Source: Chitinophaga filiformis
GTDB lineage: Bacteria; Bacteroidota; Bacteroidia; Chitinophagales; Chitinophagaceae
Reading direction: 5' to 3'
Assembly: GCF_021646545.1 (NCBI RefSeq)
Contig: NZ_JAKIRP010000024.1
Location: 1 to 64,000 of the forward strand
DNA length: 64,000 nt
Shown: positions 28,115 to 36,476 of the stretch, piece by piece
Position numbering within the stretch: the first letter of the stretch is position 1
Layout of the letters: every line of letters begins with the position of its first letter
The notes under the pieces: generated by a model
Told to the model about the DNA's origin: nothing
The model's database searches: none
Seen by the model: the letters and a program-made list of their open reading frames with translations, nothing else
Made by a program: the position numbers and the translations under genes

Positions 28115-28122
28115 TATATTTG
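28115..28122 (+). promoter_or_regulatory. Candidate -7 box of the eCIS operon
   Basis: TATATTTG matches the Bacteroidota TAnnTTTG element. It lies just after the PUL terminator, in the only sizeable gap before the operon. No good TTG -33 element is seen at the expected spacing, so the call is weak. A start here would give a 5' leader of about 270 bases. Confidence 0.35.
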
Positions 28123-28397
28123 ATCGTCCTAGAAACTGATTACAATTCCCCGACAGGAACTACTGATAGAGAGAGCTAAGAAAAACTAAACAAGGCCATT
28201 ACCCCCCAAAAGCAAAGCCATGACATTTCATTTGTTTTCTGACAAACATATCTACGACCCATAACAGCCGGATCCATAGATAGGGCTATCCATTTCTAAT
28301 CTTTGCTAGTAATTCTCGCAGAAAAAAATCTAATATCCTGAAGTGACCCTTTCAGGTATAGGGAAAACTATTCTCTCTTCATAAACCTTTAAACATT

Positions 28398-30707
28398 ATG
28401 CCAGTACAAACCAGTTATCCGGGCGTTTATGTACAGGAAGTACCCAGTGGCGTGCGTACTATCGTAGGCGTCAGTACGGCCGTTGCCGTATTTATAGGCC
28501 GTACAAAGCAAGGCCCTTTGAATACGCCTGTGTTATGTTTAAGTTTCAGTGACTTTGAACGGACGTTTTCATCCAGTTATGCAGGCAGCGAACTAGCGCG
28601 TGCAGTACGTCTGTTCTTCCTGAACGGCGGCAGCCAGTGTTATATCATGCGCATAGCAGATGGTGCAGCCCCTTCAGATGCTGATCTTAATAACTCAGGC
28701 GGCATTCCGGTACTCCGGCTGACAGCAAAATCAGCGGGCCTGATAGGTGATACGATCCGTGCGGAAGTATCCTACAATACCCCTTTCCCGGAATCTACGT
28801 TCAACCTCACCGTCTTCCGCTGGGTGACTAACAGTGGTGGTCAAACGGTAAAAGCAGACCAGGAATTGCTGCAGAACCTGAGCATGAACCCCAGCGATCC
28901 GCGTTATGTACAAACTTATGTAAGCCAGAATTCTGCCCTCGTAAATGCTACCGTGATAGGCGGAGTGGCAACGGCAGGATATTCGCAATCCGGCAGACCA
29001 ATAAGGGCGGCTGATGCCGATTACCGGACAGCGATGATCGGCATACTCGGTGCCGGTAAAGCCTTCCGTATAAATGTCAACAATACCGGTTTTGTCAATG
29101 TGGACCTGTCTGCTGTAGATCTGGGTGCCGGGGTGACTGCCGCAAATATTATCGGAGACATCGAACAGATCATCAACGACGCCCTGCCATTAGGAGCGAC
29201 TGTTACAGTAAGCAATCAGGATGGTCCCGGCACAGGCCCTAACAACACTTTCCTGATCCGCATCACCGGAGCAGGTAATACAGATGTACGTATAGAACCT
29301 GCCGCCAGCAATGATGTGGCCCGCGCTCTGATGTTGGGTACAGCGCAAGGCGGATTGGAAGTATCTGCTTATGCAAGTGCCCGTCCGGCCCCCAACGGAC
29401 TCGTATTTGATCTTGCAGACCTGGTCACTTTTTCTGAGCAGGAGCAGACTGCCTTTAATACTATTACTGTCAACGGTACGGCCATCAATCTGGGTACTAC
29501 CCTGAGAACGGTACCCGTTGCAGGATCACTGATATACCAAGATAACTTCCCGGCCAGTGTTACAGGTCATAATGATGGCGTACGCGAAAAATGGGCCATC
29601 ATCGCTAATGCAATAAATGATCACCAGATCACTAACCCTGCATTCCGCTGGACAGCCCAGGTATGGGGAAGCCGCCTGGCCCTGATAGCAGGAGATGGCA
29701 GCGATGCCAGTACCGGTACCGTAGCATCTTCCGGTGCTGACGGTTATAATATCAGCGCTTTGTTCCAGACGCCTAACGTTCGCTATTATGCGCTCGGTGG
29801 TGGCCTGGAAGGTAATGCGCCTACCTTGTTGGAGTACAATGACGCCTTCCTGAAACTGGATAAAGAAGTAGATCTTTTCAACCTCATGATCCTGCCCCGT
29901 GACGCTGATCACAGTGTCAGCATGGTGGAAAGTCTCTGGGGGCCCGCCAGCGTATTCTGCCAGCAGCGCCGCGCTTTCCTGATCATGGATGCGCCGGAAC
30001 AATGGAACACCGTACAACAGGCTACTGATCCCGCCAACGGAGTAAATAAGTTGCGTATCGGACTGGTAAAAGATCATAGTGCGATCTTCTATCCCCGCTT
30101 AACCATCCGTGAGAACGGCCTCAATGTACAGACAGGACCTGGCGGCGCTATTGCTGGTCTGATGGCTCGTACAGACGGCAGCCGTGGTGTATGGAAAGCG
30201 CCTGCAGGAACAGAAGCAGACATCCGTGGCATTACAGGGCTTGAACATCGTTTCAGCGATAATGAAAATGGCGTGCTCAATAAACGTGCTATCAACACGA
30301 TCCGCATCTTCCCCAATGGCATTGTCAACTGGGGCGCCCGCACCATGGATGGTGATGACGATTTCGGCAGCGAATGGAAATACATCCCTGTACGCCGCAC
30401 TGCATTATTCATTGAAGAAAGCCTCTACCGCGGCCTGAAATGGGTGGTGTTTGAGCCCAACGATGAACCCCTCTGGGGCCAGATCCGCCTGAACGTGGGC
30501 GCCTTTATGCATAGCCTGTTCCGCCAGGGTGCGTTCCAGGGGCAGAAGCGCGATGACGCCTACTTTGTGAAGTGCGACCGTGAAACAACTACACAGAATG
30601 ATATCAATCTGGGTATTGTCAATATATGGGTAGGATTCGCGCCATTAAAACCCGCGGAGTTTGTAGTCCTTTATCTCCAGCAGATGGCTGGTCAAATTCA
30701 AGTTTAA
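28398..30707 (+). CDS. eCIS contractile sheath protein
   Basis: A 769-residue phage-type tail sheath. The N-terminus YPGVYVQEVPSGVRTIVGVSTAVAVFIG is the standard sheath opening. The middle has the subtilisin-like sheath domain (QRRAFLIMDAPEQW). The C-terminal domain (INTIRIFPNGIVNWGARTMD, YIPVRRTALFIEESLYRGLKWVVFEPND and WVGFAPLKPAEFVVLYLQQ) forms the inner handshake layer. It is much longer than minimal sheaths; residues about 190-450 appear to be an inserted, Ala/Gly/Thr-rich beta domain likely exposed on the outside. It contracts to drive the tube. It is the only sheath gene here, unlike antifeeding prophage clusters with three. Confidence 0.93.
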   Translation: MPVQTSYPGVYVQEVPSGVRTIVGVSTAVAVFIGRTKQGPLNTPVLCLSFSDFERTFSSSYAGSELARAVRLFFLNGGSQCYIMRIADGAAPSDADLNNSGGIPVLRLTAKSAGLIGDTIRAEVSYNTPFPESTFNLTVFRWVTNSGGQTVKADQELLQNLSMNPSDPRYVQTYVSQNSALVNATVIGGVATAGYSQSGRPIRAADADYRTAMIGILGAGKAFRINVNNTGFVNVDLSAVDLGAGVTAANIIGDIEQIINDALPLGATVTVSNQDGPGTGPNNTFLIRITGAGNTDVRIEPAASNDVARALMLGTAQGGLEVSAYASARPAPNGLVFDLADLVTFSEQEQTAFNTITVNGTAINLGTTLRTVPVAGSLIYQDNFPASVTGHNDGVREKWAIIANAINDHQITNPAFRWTAQVWGSRLALIAGDGSDASTGTVASSGADGYNISALFQTPNVRYYALGGGLEGNAPTLLEYNDAFLKLDKEVDLFNLMILPRDADHSVSMVESLWGPASVFCQQRRAFLIMDAPEQWNTVQQATDPANGVNKLRIGLVKDHSAIFYPRLTIRENGLNVQTGPGGAIAGLMARTDGSRGVWKAPAGTEADIRGITGLEHRFSDNENGVLNKRAINTIRIFPNGIVNWGARTMDGDDDFGSEWKYIPVRRTALFIEESLYRGLKWVVFEPNDEPLWGQIRLNVGAFMHSLFRQGAFQGQKRDDAYFVKCDRETTTQNDINLGIVNIWVGFAPLKPAEFVVLYLQQMAGQIQV

Positions 30708-30719
30708 AAACTATTTATC

Positions 30720-31226
30720 ATGGCAGGTAATCAATTTGTGGTAAACGCTTATCGCTTTGACCCATATAAGAATTTCAAATTCCGCGTGCGCTGGGATGGT
30801 AAGGTGGTGGCCGGGATCAGCAAAGTAAGCGCGTTAAAGCAATCTACAGAACCCGTATCTCACCGCGAAGGGGGAGATCCCAGTACGCCCAGGGTAACTC
30901 CTGCTGTCTGGAAGTTTGAGCCGATCACACTCGAACGGGGCGTTACACACGATCCTGAGTTTGAGAACTGGGCGAAACTGGTATGGAATGTAGAGGGAGA
31001 TGTGGCTATTTCGCTAAAGAACTTCCGTAAAGATATTGTGATAGAATTACTGAACGAGCAAGGGCAGGTAGCCAGGGCGTATAAGGTATACCGTTGCTGG
31101 GTATCTTCTTACCAGGCGCTTCCCGAGCTGGATGCCAACGCAAATGCAGTGGCTATTGAAAGCATGGTGCTGCAGAATGAAGGTTGGGAACGTGACATGG
31201 AAGTACCGGAACCTGCACAAACCTGA
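30720..31226 (+). CDS. eCIS inner tube protein
   Basis: A 168-residue protein of the gp19/Hcp-like tube family. NAYRFDPYKNFKFRVRWDGK and GISKVSALKQSTEPVSHREGGDPS are typical of eCIS and phage tube proteins, followed by ITLERGVTHDPEFENWA. It polymerises as hexameric rings inside the sheath. It starts 13 bases after the sheath gene. A second tube gene, present in some eCIS, is absent. Confidence 0.92.
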   Translation: MAGNQFVVNAYRFDPYKNFKFRVRWDGKVVAGISKVSALKQSTEPVSHREGGDPSTPRVTPAVWKFEPITLERGVTHDPEFENWAKLVWNVEGDVAISLKNFRKDIVIELLNEQGQVARAYKVYRCWVSSYQALPELDANANAVAIESMVLQNEGWERDMEVPEPAQT

Positions 31227-31249
31227 TGTATTCGCTTAAAGTATAACGG

Positions 31250-32032
31250 ATGTTGATGTACCCTTTTGAATTGCAGTTTACGCCGGGACACCGGCAGGTC
31301 TTACTGCGTGAGCTTTGCGGCCAGGACGAGCTGAAAGTAGCTGGTTACGGCACTGCTGATGCAATACACCTGATCAAAGGAATGATTGGCCAGGGGCAAT
31401 CGCTCCAGGCAGGTGCAATTGCCACGGCAGACAGGGACCGTTTGCTGGCCGCTGTTTACCGGCACACCTATGGCGCCAGGATCGAAAGCACAATACATTG
31501 CCGTTACTGTAATGCACTTTTTGATGTTGTTTTTTCGCTGGATGATCTGTTGCTGCATACACAACCCGAAAGGGATAAGAGCACCCTGATACAGACAACG
31601 GAAGGATGGTATCAGACGGCAGAAGGACATAGTTTCCGTCTGCCGACAGGCGATGACGAACTGGCGGTATCAGGGCTTCCGGTTGACGAAGCCGTGCAGA
31701 TGTTGTTAGCCCGCTGTACAGCAACAGGTACCATCTCCGGTAATACAACAGGGGTACAGGAGGCGATGGAACAGGTAGCGCCGCTGCTCCAGAAAGAAAT
31801 GCTGGCGCACTGCCCGGAATGCAGCAAAGAGCAACAGGTCTCTTTTGATATGCAATCCTTCCTGCTGGTCAGATTGAAGAATGATCAGCGGATGGCGACG
31901 CTCGAAATACATCAGCTGGCGATGGCATACCATTGGTCGCACCAGGAGATACTGCAGCTGCCCCGGAGTTTGCGTCGCACCTATGCTGCTTTTATTGAGG
32001 CAGCAACAGATACTCAACCCGCATTCAGATGA
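31250..32032 (+). CDS. Zinc-ribbon eCIS protein (baseplate hub/assembly, gp26-like)
   Basis: A 260-residue protein. Two CxxC pairs (Cys84/Cys87 in CRYCN and Cys188/Cys191 in CPECS) could bind one zinc ion. The C-terminus QLAMAYHWSHQEILQLPRSLRRTY matches short tail-assembly proteins whose helix with W..EI..LP...R..Y follows the tube gene in many phages and eCIS. It is thus probably a chaperone or baseplate hub component. It follows the tube gene and overlaps the next gene by four bases (ATGA). Function by analogy. Confidence 0.7.
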   Translation: MLMYPFELQFTPGHRQVLLRELCGQDELKVAGYGTADAIHLIKGMIGQGQSLQAGAIATADRDRLLAAVYRHTYGARIESTIHCRYCNALFDVVFSLDDLLLHTQPERDKSTLIQTTEGWYQTAEGHSFRLPTGDDELAVSGLPVDEAVQMLLARCTATGTISGNTTGVQEAMEQVAPLLQKEMLAHCPECSKEQQVSFDMQSFLLVRLKNDQRMATLEIHQLAMAYHWSHQEILQLPRSLRRTYAAFIEAATDTQPAFR

Positions 32033-32847
32033 ATAATTATTTATCACAGATTGCCGTAAGAGCCGGTGGAGCCATAACGCCCCATTCACTTACACCTGTA
32101 CAACAGCAACCAGGAGTGTTTGGCCCCCGGCTGACGGATACAGGGAATGACACAGCGGGTGCTTTACCAGCACTGCCTGCACCTCATCTAACACAGGATC
32201 ATGTGGAGCAGCTGCTGCCCGAACAACCGCTGCCCGTGCAAAAGCAGGTGGAAAGAGAGGTCCCGGAGCAACAGGAGAAGGTCCGTCACCGGATACTTTA
32301 TCTTGAACGGTTCCCCGAAAGGTCAACGGCAAATGTGCAGACAAATAAAACCTACACTGTTACTACTAATGCATCACCGGCTGTTCATTCACCGGCAACG
32401 AACACTTTGCCGGTATTCATTACCGGCAAAGTGAACGATATAGTTCGACCTGTAGCAAAGCAGCAACGGCAGTCCGGCTCCGATGAACCTTCGCAGGTCT
32501 TTGCCCCCCGGCAGGATACTCCGGAGAAAGAGGTGAAGCAGCGTATACAACCGCCAACACAACAAACACATACGGTTGTCGCTCCACAGCCACGAACTCC
32601 CGTGATGCCGCCGCAGGCTATTACGACACTGACGCCACGCGCTGATGCAGGTATGCCGGTGCCCCAGGTAAAGAAGACGGCACCGCCGAAGTTGACGATC
32701 GGCCGTATTACAGTCGAAGTGTTGCCACCTCCGGCGGTACCGGTGCAAACGGTACCACGTAACAGACAACGCAGCACAGGCAGCCCCATACCGGCGCCCG
32801 GCAGCAATGAAATACATAAACTCAGTTTTGGATTTGGTCAATTATAA
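32029..32847 (+). CDS. Pro/Gln/Thr-rich disordered eCIS protein
   Basis: A 272-residue protein whose ATG overlaps the previous stop. It is low in aromatic residues and high in Pro, Gln, Thr, Val and Ala throughout, so it should be mostly disordered. Only the ends look ordered: MNNYLSQIAVRAGGAI at the N-terminus and EIHKLSFGFGQL at the C-terminus. Such conserved ends joined by a disordered linker suggest a scaffold or linker between two particle parts. It has no signal peptide. It could replace the missing tape measure, but it lacks the helical composition of known tape measures. Real by its tight packing in the operon. Confidence 0.65.
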   Translation: MNNYLSQIAVRAGGAITPHSLTPVQQQPGVFGPRLTDTGNDTAGALPALPAPHLTQDHVEQLLPEQPLPVQKQVEREVPEQQEKVRHRILYLERFPERSTANVQTNKTYTVTTNASPAVHSPATNTLPVFITGKVNDIVRPVAKQQRQSGSDEPSQVFAPRQDTPEKEVKQRIQPPTQQTHTVVAPQPRTPVMPPQAITTLTPRADAGMPVPQVKKTAPPKLTIGRITVEVLPPPAVPVQTVPRNRQRSTGSPIPAPGSNEIHKLSFGFGQL

Positions 32848-32849
32848 TT

Positions 32850-34091
32850 ATGGCTGTATTCGATTTAGGATATGTAACACAGCAGGTGATAAAAGTGATC
32901 AGGGACGCGTTCGTTCCTCCTGTGTGGACATTGGGATTACCGCCTGAGGTGCGGCCAGACCCTCCTGCTAAGGTCACCAATGATGGCGTGAGCTTTTATC
33001 TGTATCATATACAGGAGAACAGCCATTACAAGAACCTGCCGGCACCGGGGAAAGACCAGCCTGCAGTAAAGTACGTGCCCATGGCATTGAGCCTCTTTTA
33101 TCAGCTCAGTGCCAACAGTACACTCGAAGACGGTACCGCCGCATACAATGAACAACTGATGATGAGCATCGCTATAAAAGCTTTGCACGATCATCCTGAA
33201 ATAAACGATGGGAACGGGAATCGCTTCCGCATAGCATTGCAGCCCGTTAAAGAAACAGAAGCAGTGCAATACTGGACGGCCGGCTCGGCTCCTTTGAAAC
33301 TGGCAGCTTATTATGAGGTGTCTGTCGTCTTGCTGGAGCCGGAAGAGGCAACCTCTTATACCGGCAGGGTACTGACCTACGGAACGTATCTTTTTACAGA
33401 ACGTACACCGCGTATTACCGCCTGTCAGAACACGATCACGTTCACTATCCCCGGAGAGGCAGTACCCCGCCAGGTGGTAGTGCAACCTGCACAGGCAGCA
33501 GCAGGTACGCAGATAGAAATAACAGGTACCGGCTTTAGCGGAGGCGATATAGAGCTGGTACTGGTGAATACCCGCTGGAAACAACGCGTCATAGCGGATG
33601 CTCCCTGGAATGTGCAACTGGAAGCCGGCGGCAGCCGTATTACGGCAACGGTTCAGGAGACAGCCGTCTTACAGGAATCCGGCGTACCAGTGCCGGTGCT
33701 TCCAGGTATGTATGCCGTGGCTGTAACAGTGATACGCAAACGCCAGGCGCCGGAAGGAGGCCTGCGTGAATTCAGGGATAGCTCCAACCAGTTCCCGTTT
33801 ACAGTATCCCCACGTATCGGTATCGTGACAGGACCTGTAGGGAATATAGTAACGGTAAATGGTTATCTCTTTGAACATGCGGACCTGCCAGAGGAAGATG
33901 TGGCTGTTTACATCGGAGAACAGCGCCTGAACAGAGATGCAGGCGGCGCATTTGCAGCGGGCGAATTCCGTGTTATTGCTCCCGGTACGATGGAGCTGAA
34001 TCTGCCCGCCGGTCTTGCCGCAGGTACGTACCCGCTGAGAATACTGGTAGCTGGCGCAGAATCGCCGCCACGATGGATCGTCGTTCCTTAA
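32850..34091 (+). CDS. DUF4255 (Pvc16-like) tube-terminator protein with TIG-like domains
   Basis: A 413-residue protein. The N-terminal ~190 residues match the DUF4255/Pvc16 family (VTNDGVSFYLYHIQENSHYKNL, YKNL and ALSLFYQLSANS), which caps the tube and sheath end of eCIS and related phage tails. Residues about 200-410 resemble two immunoglobulin-like IPT/TIG domains (AAAGTQIEITGTGFSGGDIELVL and GIVTGPVGNIVTVNGYLF). The extension would project from the cap. It starts two bases after the preceding stop. Confidence 0.88.
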   Translation: MAVFDLGYVTQQVIKVIRDAFVPPVWTLGLPPEVRPDPPAKVTNDGVSFYLYHIQENSHYKNLPAPGKDQPAVKYVPMALSLFYQLSANSTLEDGTAAYNEQLMMSIAIKALHDHPEINDGNGNRFRIALQPVKETEAVQYWTAGSAPLKLAAYYEVSVVLLEPEEATSYTGRVLTYGTYLFTERTPRITACQNTITFTIPGEAVPRQVVVQPAQAAAGTQIEITGTGFSGGDIELVLVNTRWKQRVIADAPWNVQLEAGGSRITATVQETAVLQESGVPVPVLPGMYAVAVTVIRKRQAPEGGLREFRDSSNQFPFTVSPRIGIVTGPVGNIVTVNGYLFEHADLPEEDVAVYIGEQRLNRDAGGAFAAGEFRVIAPGTMELNLPAGLAAGTYPLRILVAGAESPPRWIVVP

Positions 34092-34118
34092 TTATCAACT
34101 GAATAATCAGCATACAAA

Positions 34119-36218
34119 GTGGAAGATCTGACAGAATACATCACCAGCCGGGAACAGCTGCCGGAAAGTGGAATAACAGCACGGGACTCCATGCCCGAAC
34201 TGGTATTGCAACGGGTAAGGCTGTATGCCAGAAAACGCATCGGCTGGCTGCGTAAGATCTGGCAGGAAGCCGGTAATAATAACGGCAACAGTGCTGAGTT
34301 TACTTACCACACCGAAGTGGACGGATACCTGAGCAATGCGGATACACCTGCGGCAGAAGCAGCATGGCAGGCCGCAGAACCGATGGTGCAGGAGTGGGAA
34401 CAGGCATTGACAGATGTGGAGGTGGCCCTGGCTACACATCCTTCCTCCCGCCTGCTTATGCTGGGCGATATATGCTGTCTCACCACCGCAGAAATGGACA
34501 TATTGCAGGCCTGCCTGGCCATTGCTATTGAGCCGAACCTGGGCAGGGTATATGCTTACCTGCAGGACCATAGTGCAAGAGGATATGTAACGATGGAGCT
34601 GGTGGCCCGCCTGTTTGGTCATGGTCGTTGTTTGCCGCTCAGCGCTGCGTCTCCGTTAAAGGTCTGGCAACTGATCAGTGAACGCGAAACAGGCAGGGGT
34701 GAACCGCCCTTGCTGGAATGTGATCCCTTTATTAAAAATTGGTTGCTGGGACTGAACGCGTTGGATGAAACACTATCAGGCATCGCACGTGTGCAGCCTT
34801 ATCAGCCGCCTTTATCAGGTTGGCCGGTGACGGAAACACTTCAGTTTATCGACAATACAATAGGTAACGTAGAAGCGATACGTATCATCATTGCAGGTGC
34901 AGAAGGCAGTGGGCGGCGAAGTTTTGCTGCCTGTGTATGCCAGCAGCTAGGCATACAGCTTTTAACAATAGATGCCGGCAGGATTCCCGAAAGCAACTGG
35001 CAACAGGTGTTTATGTATGCGCAAAGGCAGGCTTTTCTGGATGGATACGCGTTGGCCTGGTATGGGAGCGTAATGCAGGAACGTTACTGGCCGCCACATA
35101 TTCCCGTGTGCAGCATACAGTTTGTGATTGCCGAGGTAGATGAATTTCTTCAGCCGGAAGAAGGCATAATAGATCACAGGATCGAACTGCCGCCCATATC
35201 ACCGGATGAATGCAAACAGTTATGGCTACGCCTCATTCCAGCTGCGGCAACATGGCCACAACAGGAACTGACAGATATGATACGTCGCAGGCGGAGCACT
35301 ATTGGACAAATAGTAAGAGTCGCTGCTAAGCATGTAAATAGTGTTGCAGCTGCCTCGGAAGAACTGAATGCCAGTTTCCGCGGCCGCCTTGGTAACCTGG
35401 CGGAGCATATGAGTGGTTCCTTTGACTGGGATGACCTGGTCGTTCCCCCCTGGCTGCAACGGAACCTGGAAGACTTCACCTTTGAAGCGGGCGAACGGGT
35501 GTTGTTGTGGGAGAAGCCTGAAGTACAACGGCTTTTTCCCAGAGGAAGAGGATTGATAGCCTTGTTCACCGGCTCACCAGGCACGGGTAAGACCATGGCA
35601 GCACAGGTAGTGGCCGCTGCCCTACAGCTGGACCTCTTCCGCATAGATCTTTCTTCCATTGTCAGCAAATACATTGGCGAAACATCGAAGAACATTGAAC
35701 GTATCCTGAATCGTGCGGAGCGTATGGATGTAGTGCTCTTATTTGACGAAGCGGATGCCCTGTTTGGCAAACGCACAGAAATAAAAGATGCGCATGACCG
35801 CTTTGCCAATACAGATACTAATTATCTGCTGCAGGCCATAGAGCAGTATCCCGGGATTGCGATACTGGCTACTAACAAAAAGGCAAATATCGATACCGGT
35901 TTTACACGCCGCCTGCGCTATGTACTGGAATTCCCGAAACCGGATGTCCAGATGCGTTTGCAGCTATGGCGTAAGCTTATTGCCGCTTTGGTGGGTAAGG
36001 CGCATGCCGCGCTGTTAGACGGAGACCTGGAACGCCTGGCAGAAGCGCTGGAGATCACCGGCGCACAGATCAAGTCTGCTATTCTTTCTGCCATGTTCAT
36101 TGCACGCAGGGATAATATACCCATCACAATGCAGCATTTACTGCGTGGCATTGAACGGGAACTGATAAAAGAAGGAAGAGGATTGGGAAAGCAGGTAAAT
36201 GACTTCCTTAAACGTTAA
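34119..36218 (+). CDS. eCIS AAA+ ATPase (Afp15/Pvc15-like)
   Basis: A 699-residue ATPase with a GTG start (MEDLTEY). The C-terminal AAA domain has Walker A GSPGTGKT at 485-492, Walker B VVLLFDEADALF with Asp543-Glu544 and a second-region Arg-rich RRLRYVLEFPKPD. An upstream P-loop-like GAEGSGRRS (260-268) lies in a region that looks like a degenerate first AAA domain, because the Lys is replaced by Arg. Family members are needed for particle assembly or cargo loading. It lies between the cap protein and a small gene next to the putative effector, which suits a loading role. Confidence 0.92.
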   Translation: MEDLTEYITSREQLPESGITARDSMPELVLQRVRLYARKRIGWLRKIWQEAGNNNGNSAEFTYHTEVDGYLSNADTPAAEAAWQAAEPMVQEWEQALTDVEVALATHPSSRLLMLGDICCLTTAEMDILQACLAIAIEPNLGRVYAYLQDHSARGYVTMELVARLFGHGRCLPLSAASPLKVWQLISERETGRGEPPLLECDPFIKNWLLGLNALDETLSGIARVQPYQPPLSGWPVTETLQFIDNTIGNVEAIRIIIAGAEGSGRRSFAACVCQQLGIQLLTIDAGRIPESNWQQVFMYAQRQAFLDGYALAWYGSVMQERYWPPHIPVCSIQFVIAEVDEFLQPEEGIIDHRIELPPISPDECKQLWLRLIPAAATWPQQELTDMIRRRRSTIGQIVRVAAKHVNSVAAASEELNASFRGRLGNLAEHMSGSFDWDDLVVPPWLQRNLEDFTFEAGERVLLWEKPEVQRLFPRGRGLIALFTGSPGTGKTMAAQVVAAALQLDLFRIDLSSIVSKYIGETSKNIERILNRAERMDVVLLFDEADALFGKRTEIKDAHDRFANTDTNYLLQAIEQYPGIAILATNKKANIDTGFTRRLRYVLEFPKPDVQMRLQLWRKLIAALVGKAHAALLDGDLERLAEALEITGAQIKSAILSAMFIARRDNIPITMQHLLRGIERELIKEGRGLGKQVNDFLKR

Positions 36219-36222
36219 AACA

Positions 36223-36459
36223 ATGATAGAGATTGATGAACTGCTCATACGTATGCCTGGCCTGAGTGAAGAAGAAGGCAGGCGCCTGGCTGAAATGGTA
36301 GCCGGATACCTCGGCGCCCATTTGCCGGAGGGCATCAGTGAGCAGCACATCAGTACACTTACTGTGCAGATGCAGCTGCACAGCAAAATGGACCATGATG
36401 CAATGTCAGTCGCCATTGCCGAACGGATATTGCAACAATTGAAAGCAACTTTACGCTAA
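36223..36459 (+). CDS. Small eCIS-associated protein
   Basis: A 78-residue protein from the ATG at 36223 (MIEIDELLIRMPGLSEEEGRRL); an earlier ATG at 36199 would overlap the ATPase by 20 bases. It is predicted mostly helical, with an HxxIS...MQL pattern. It sits between the ATPase and the double-DUF4157 protein, so it might be a chaperone or adaptor for cargo. No family is recognised. Confidence 0.65.
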   Translation: MIEIDELLIRMPGLSEEEGRRLAEMVAGYLGAHLPEGISEQHISTLTVQMQLHSKMDHDAMSVAIAERILQQLKATLR

Positions 36460-36476
36460 GATATCAAAGAAGAATC

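Larger units (their letters stand above)
27965..28397 (+). other. Intergenic region between the PUL and the eCIS operon
   Basis: No gene seen. It holds the terminator at 28058-28095, a promoter-like TATATTTG at 28115-28122 and then a leader of roughly 270 bases before the sheath gene. Confidence 0.6.

Noticed and set aside
32385..32841. Two long minus-strand frames (140-150 codons), one Gly/Cys-rich
   Set aside because: They are shadows of the low-complexity Pro/Gln-rich gene on the plus strand, whose overlaps with both neighbours identify it as the real one.
35174..35809. 211-codon minus-strand frame
   Set aside because: Antisense to the ATPase Walker motifs; composition is Ser/Arg-rich as expected for a shadow.
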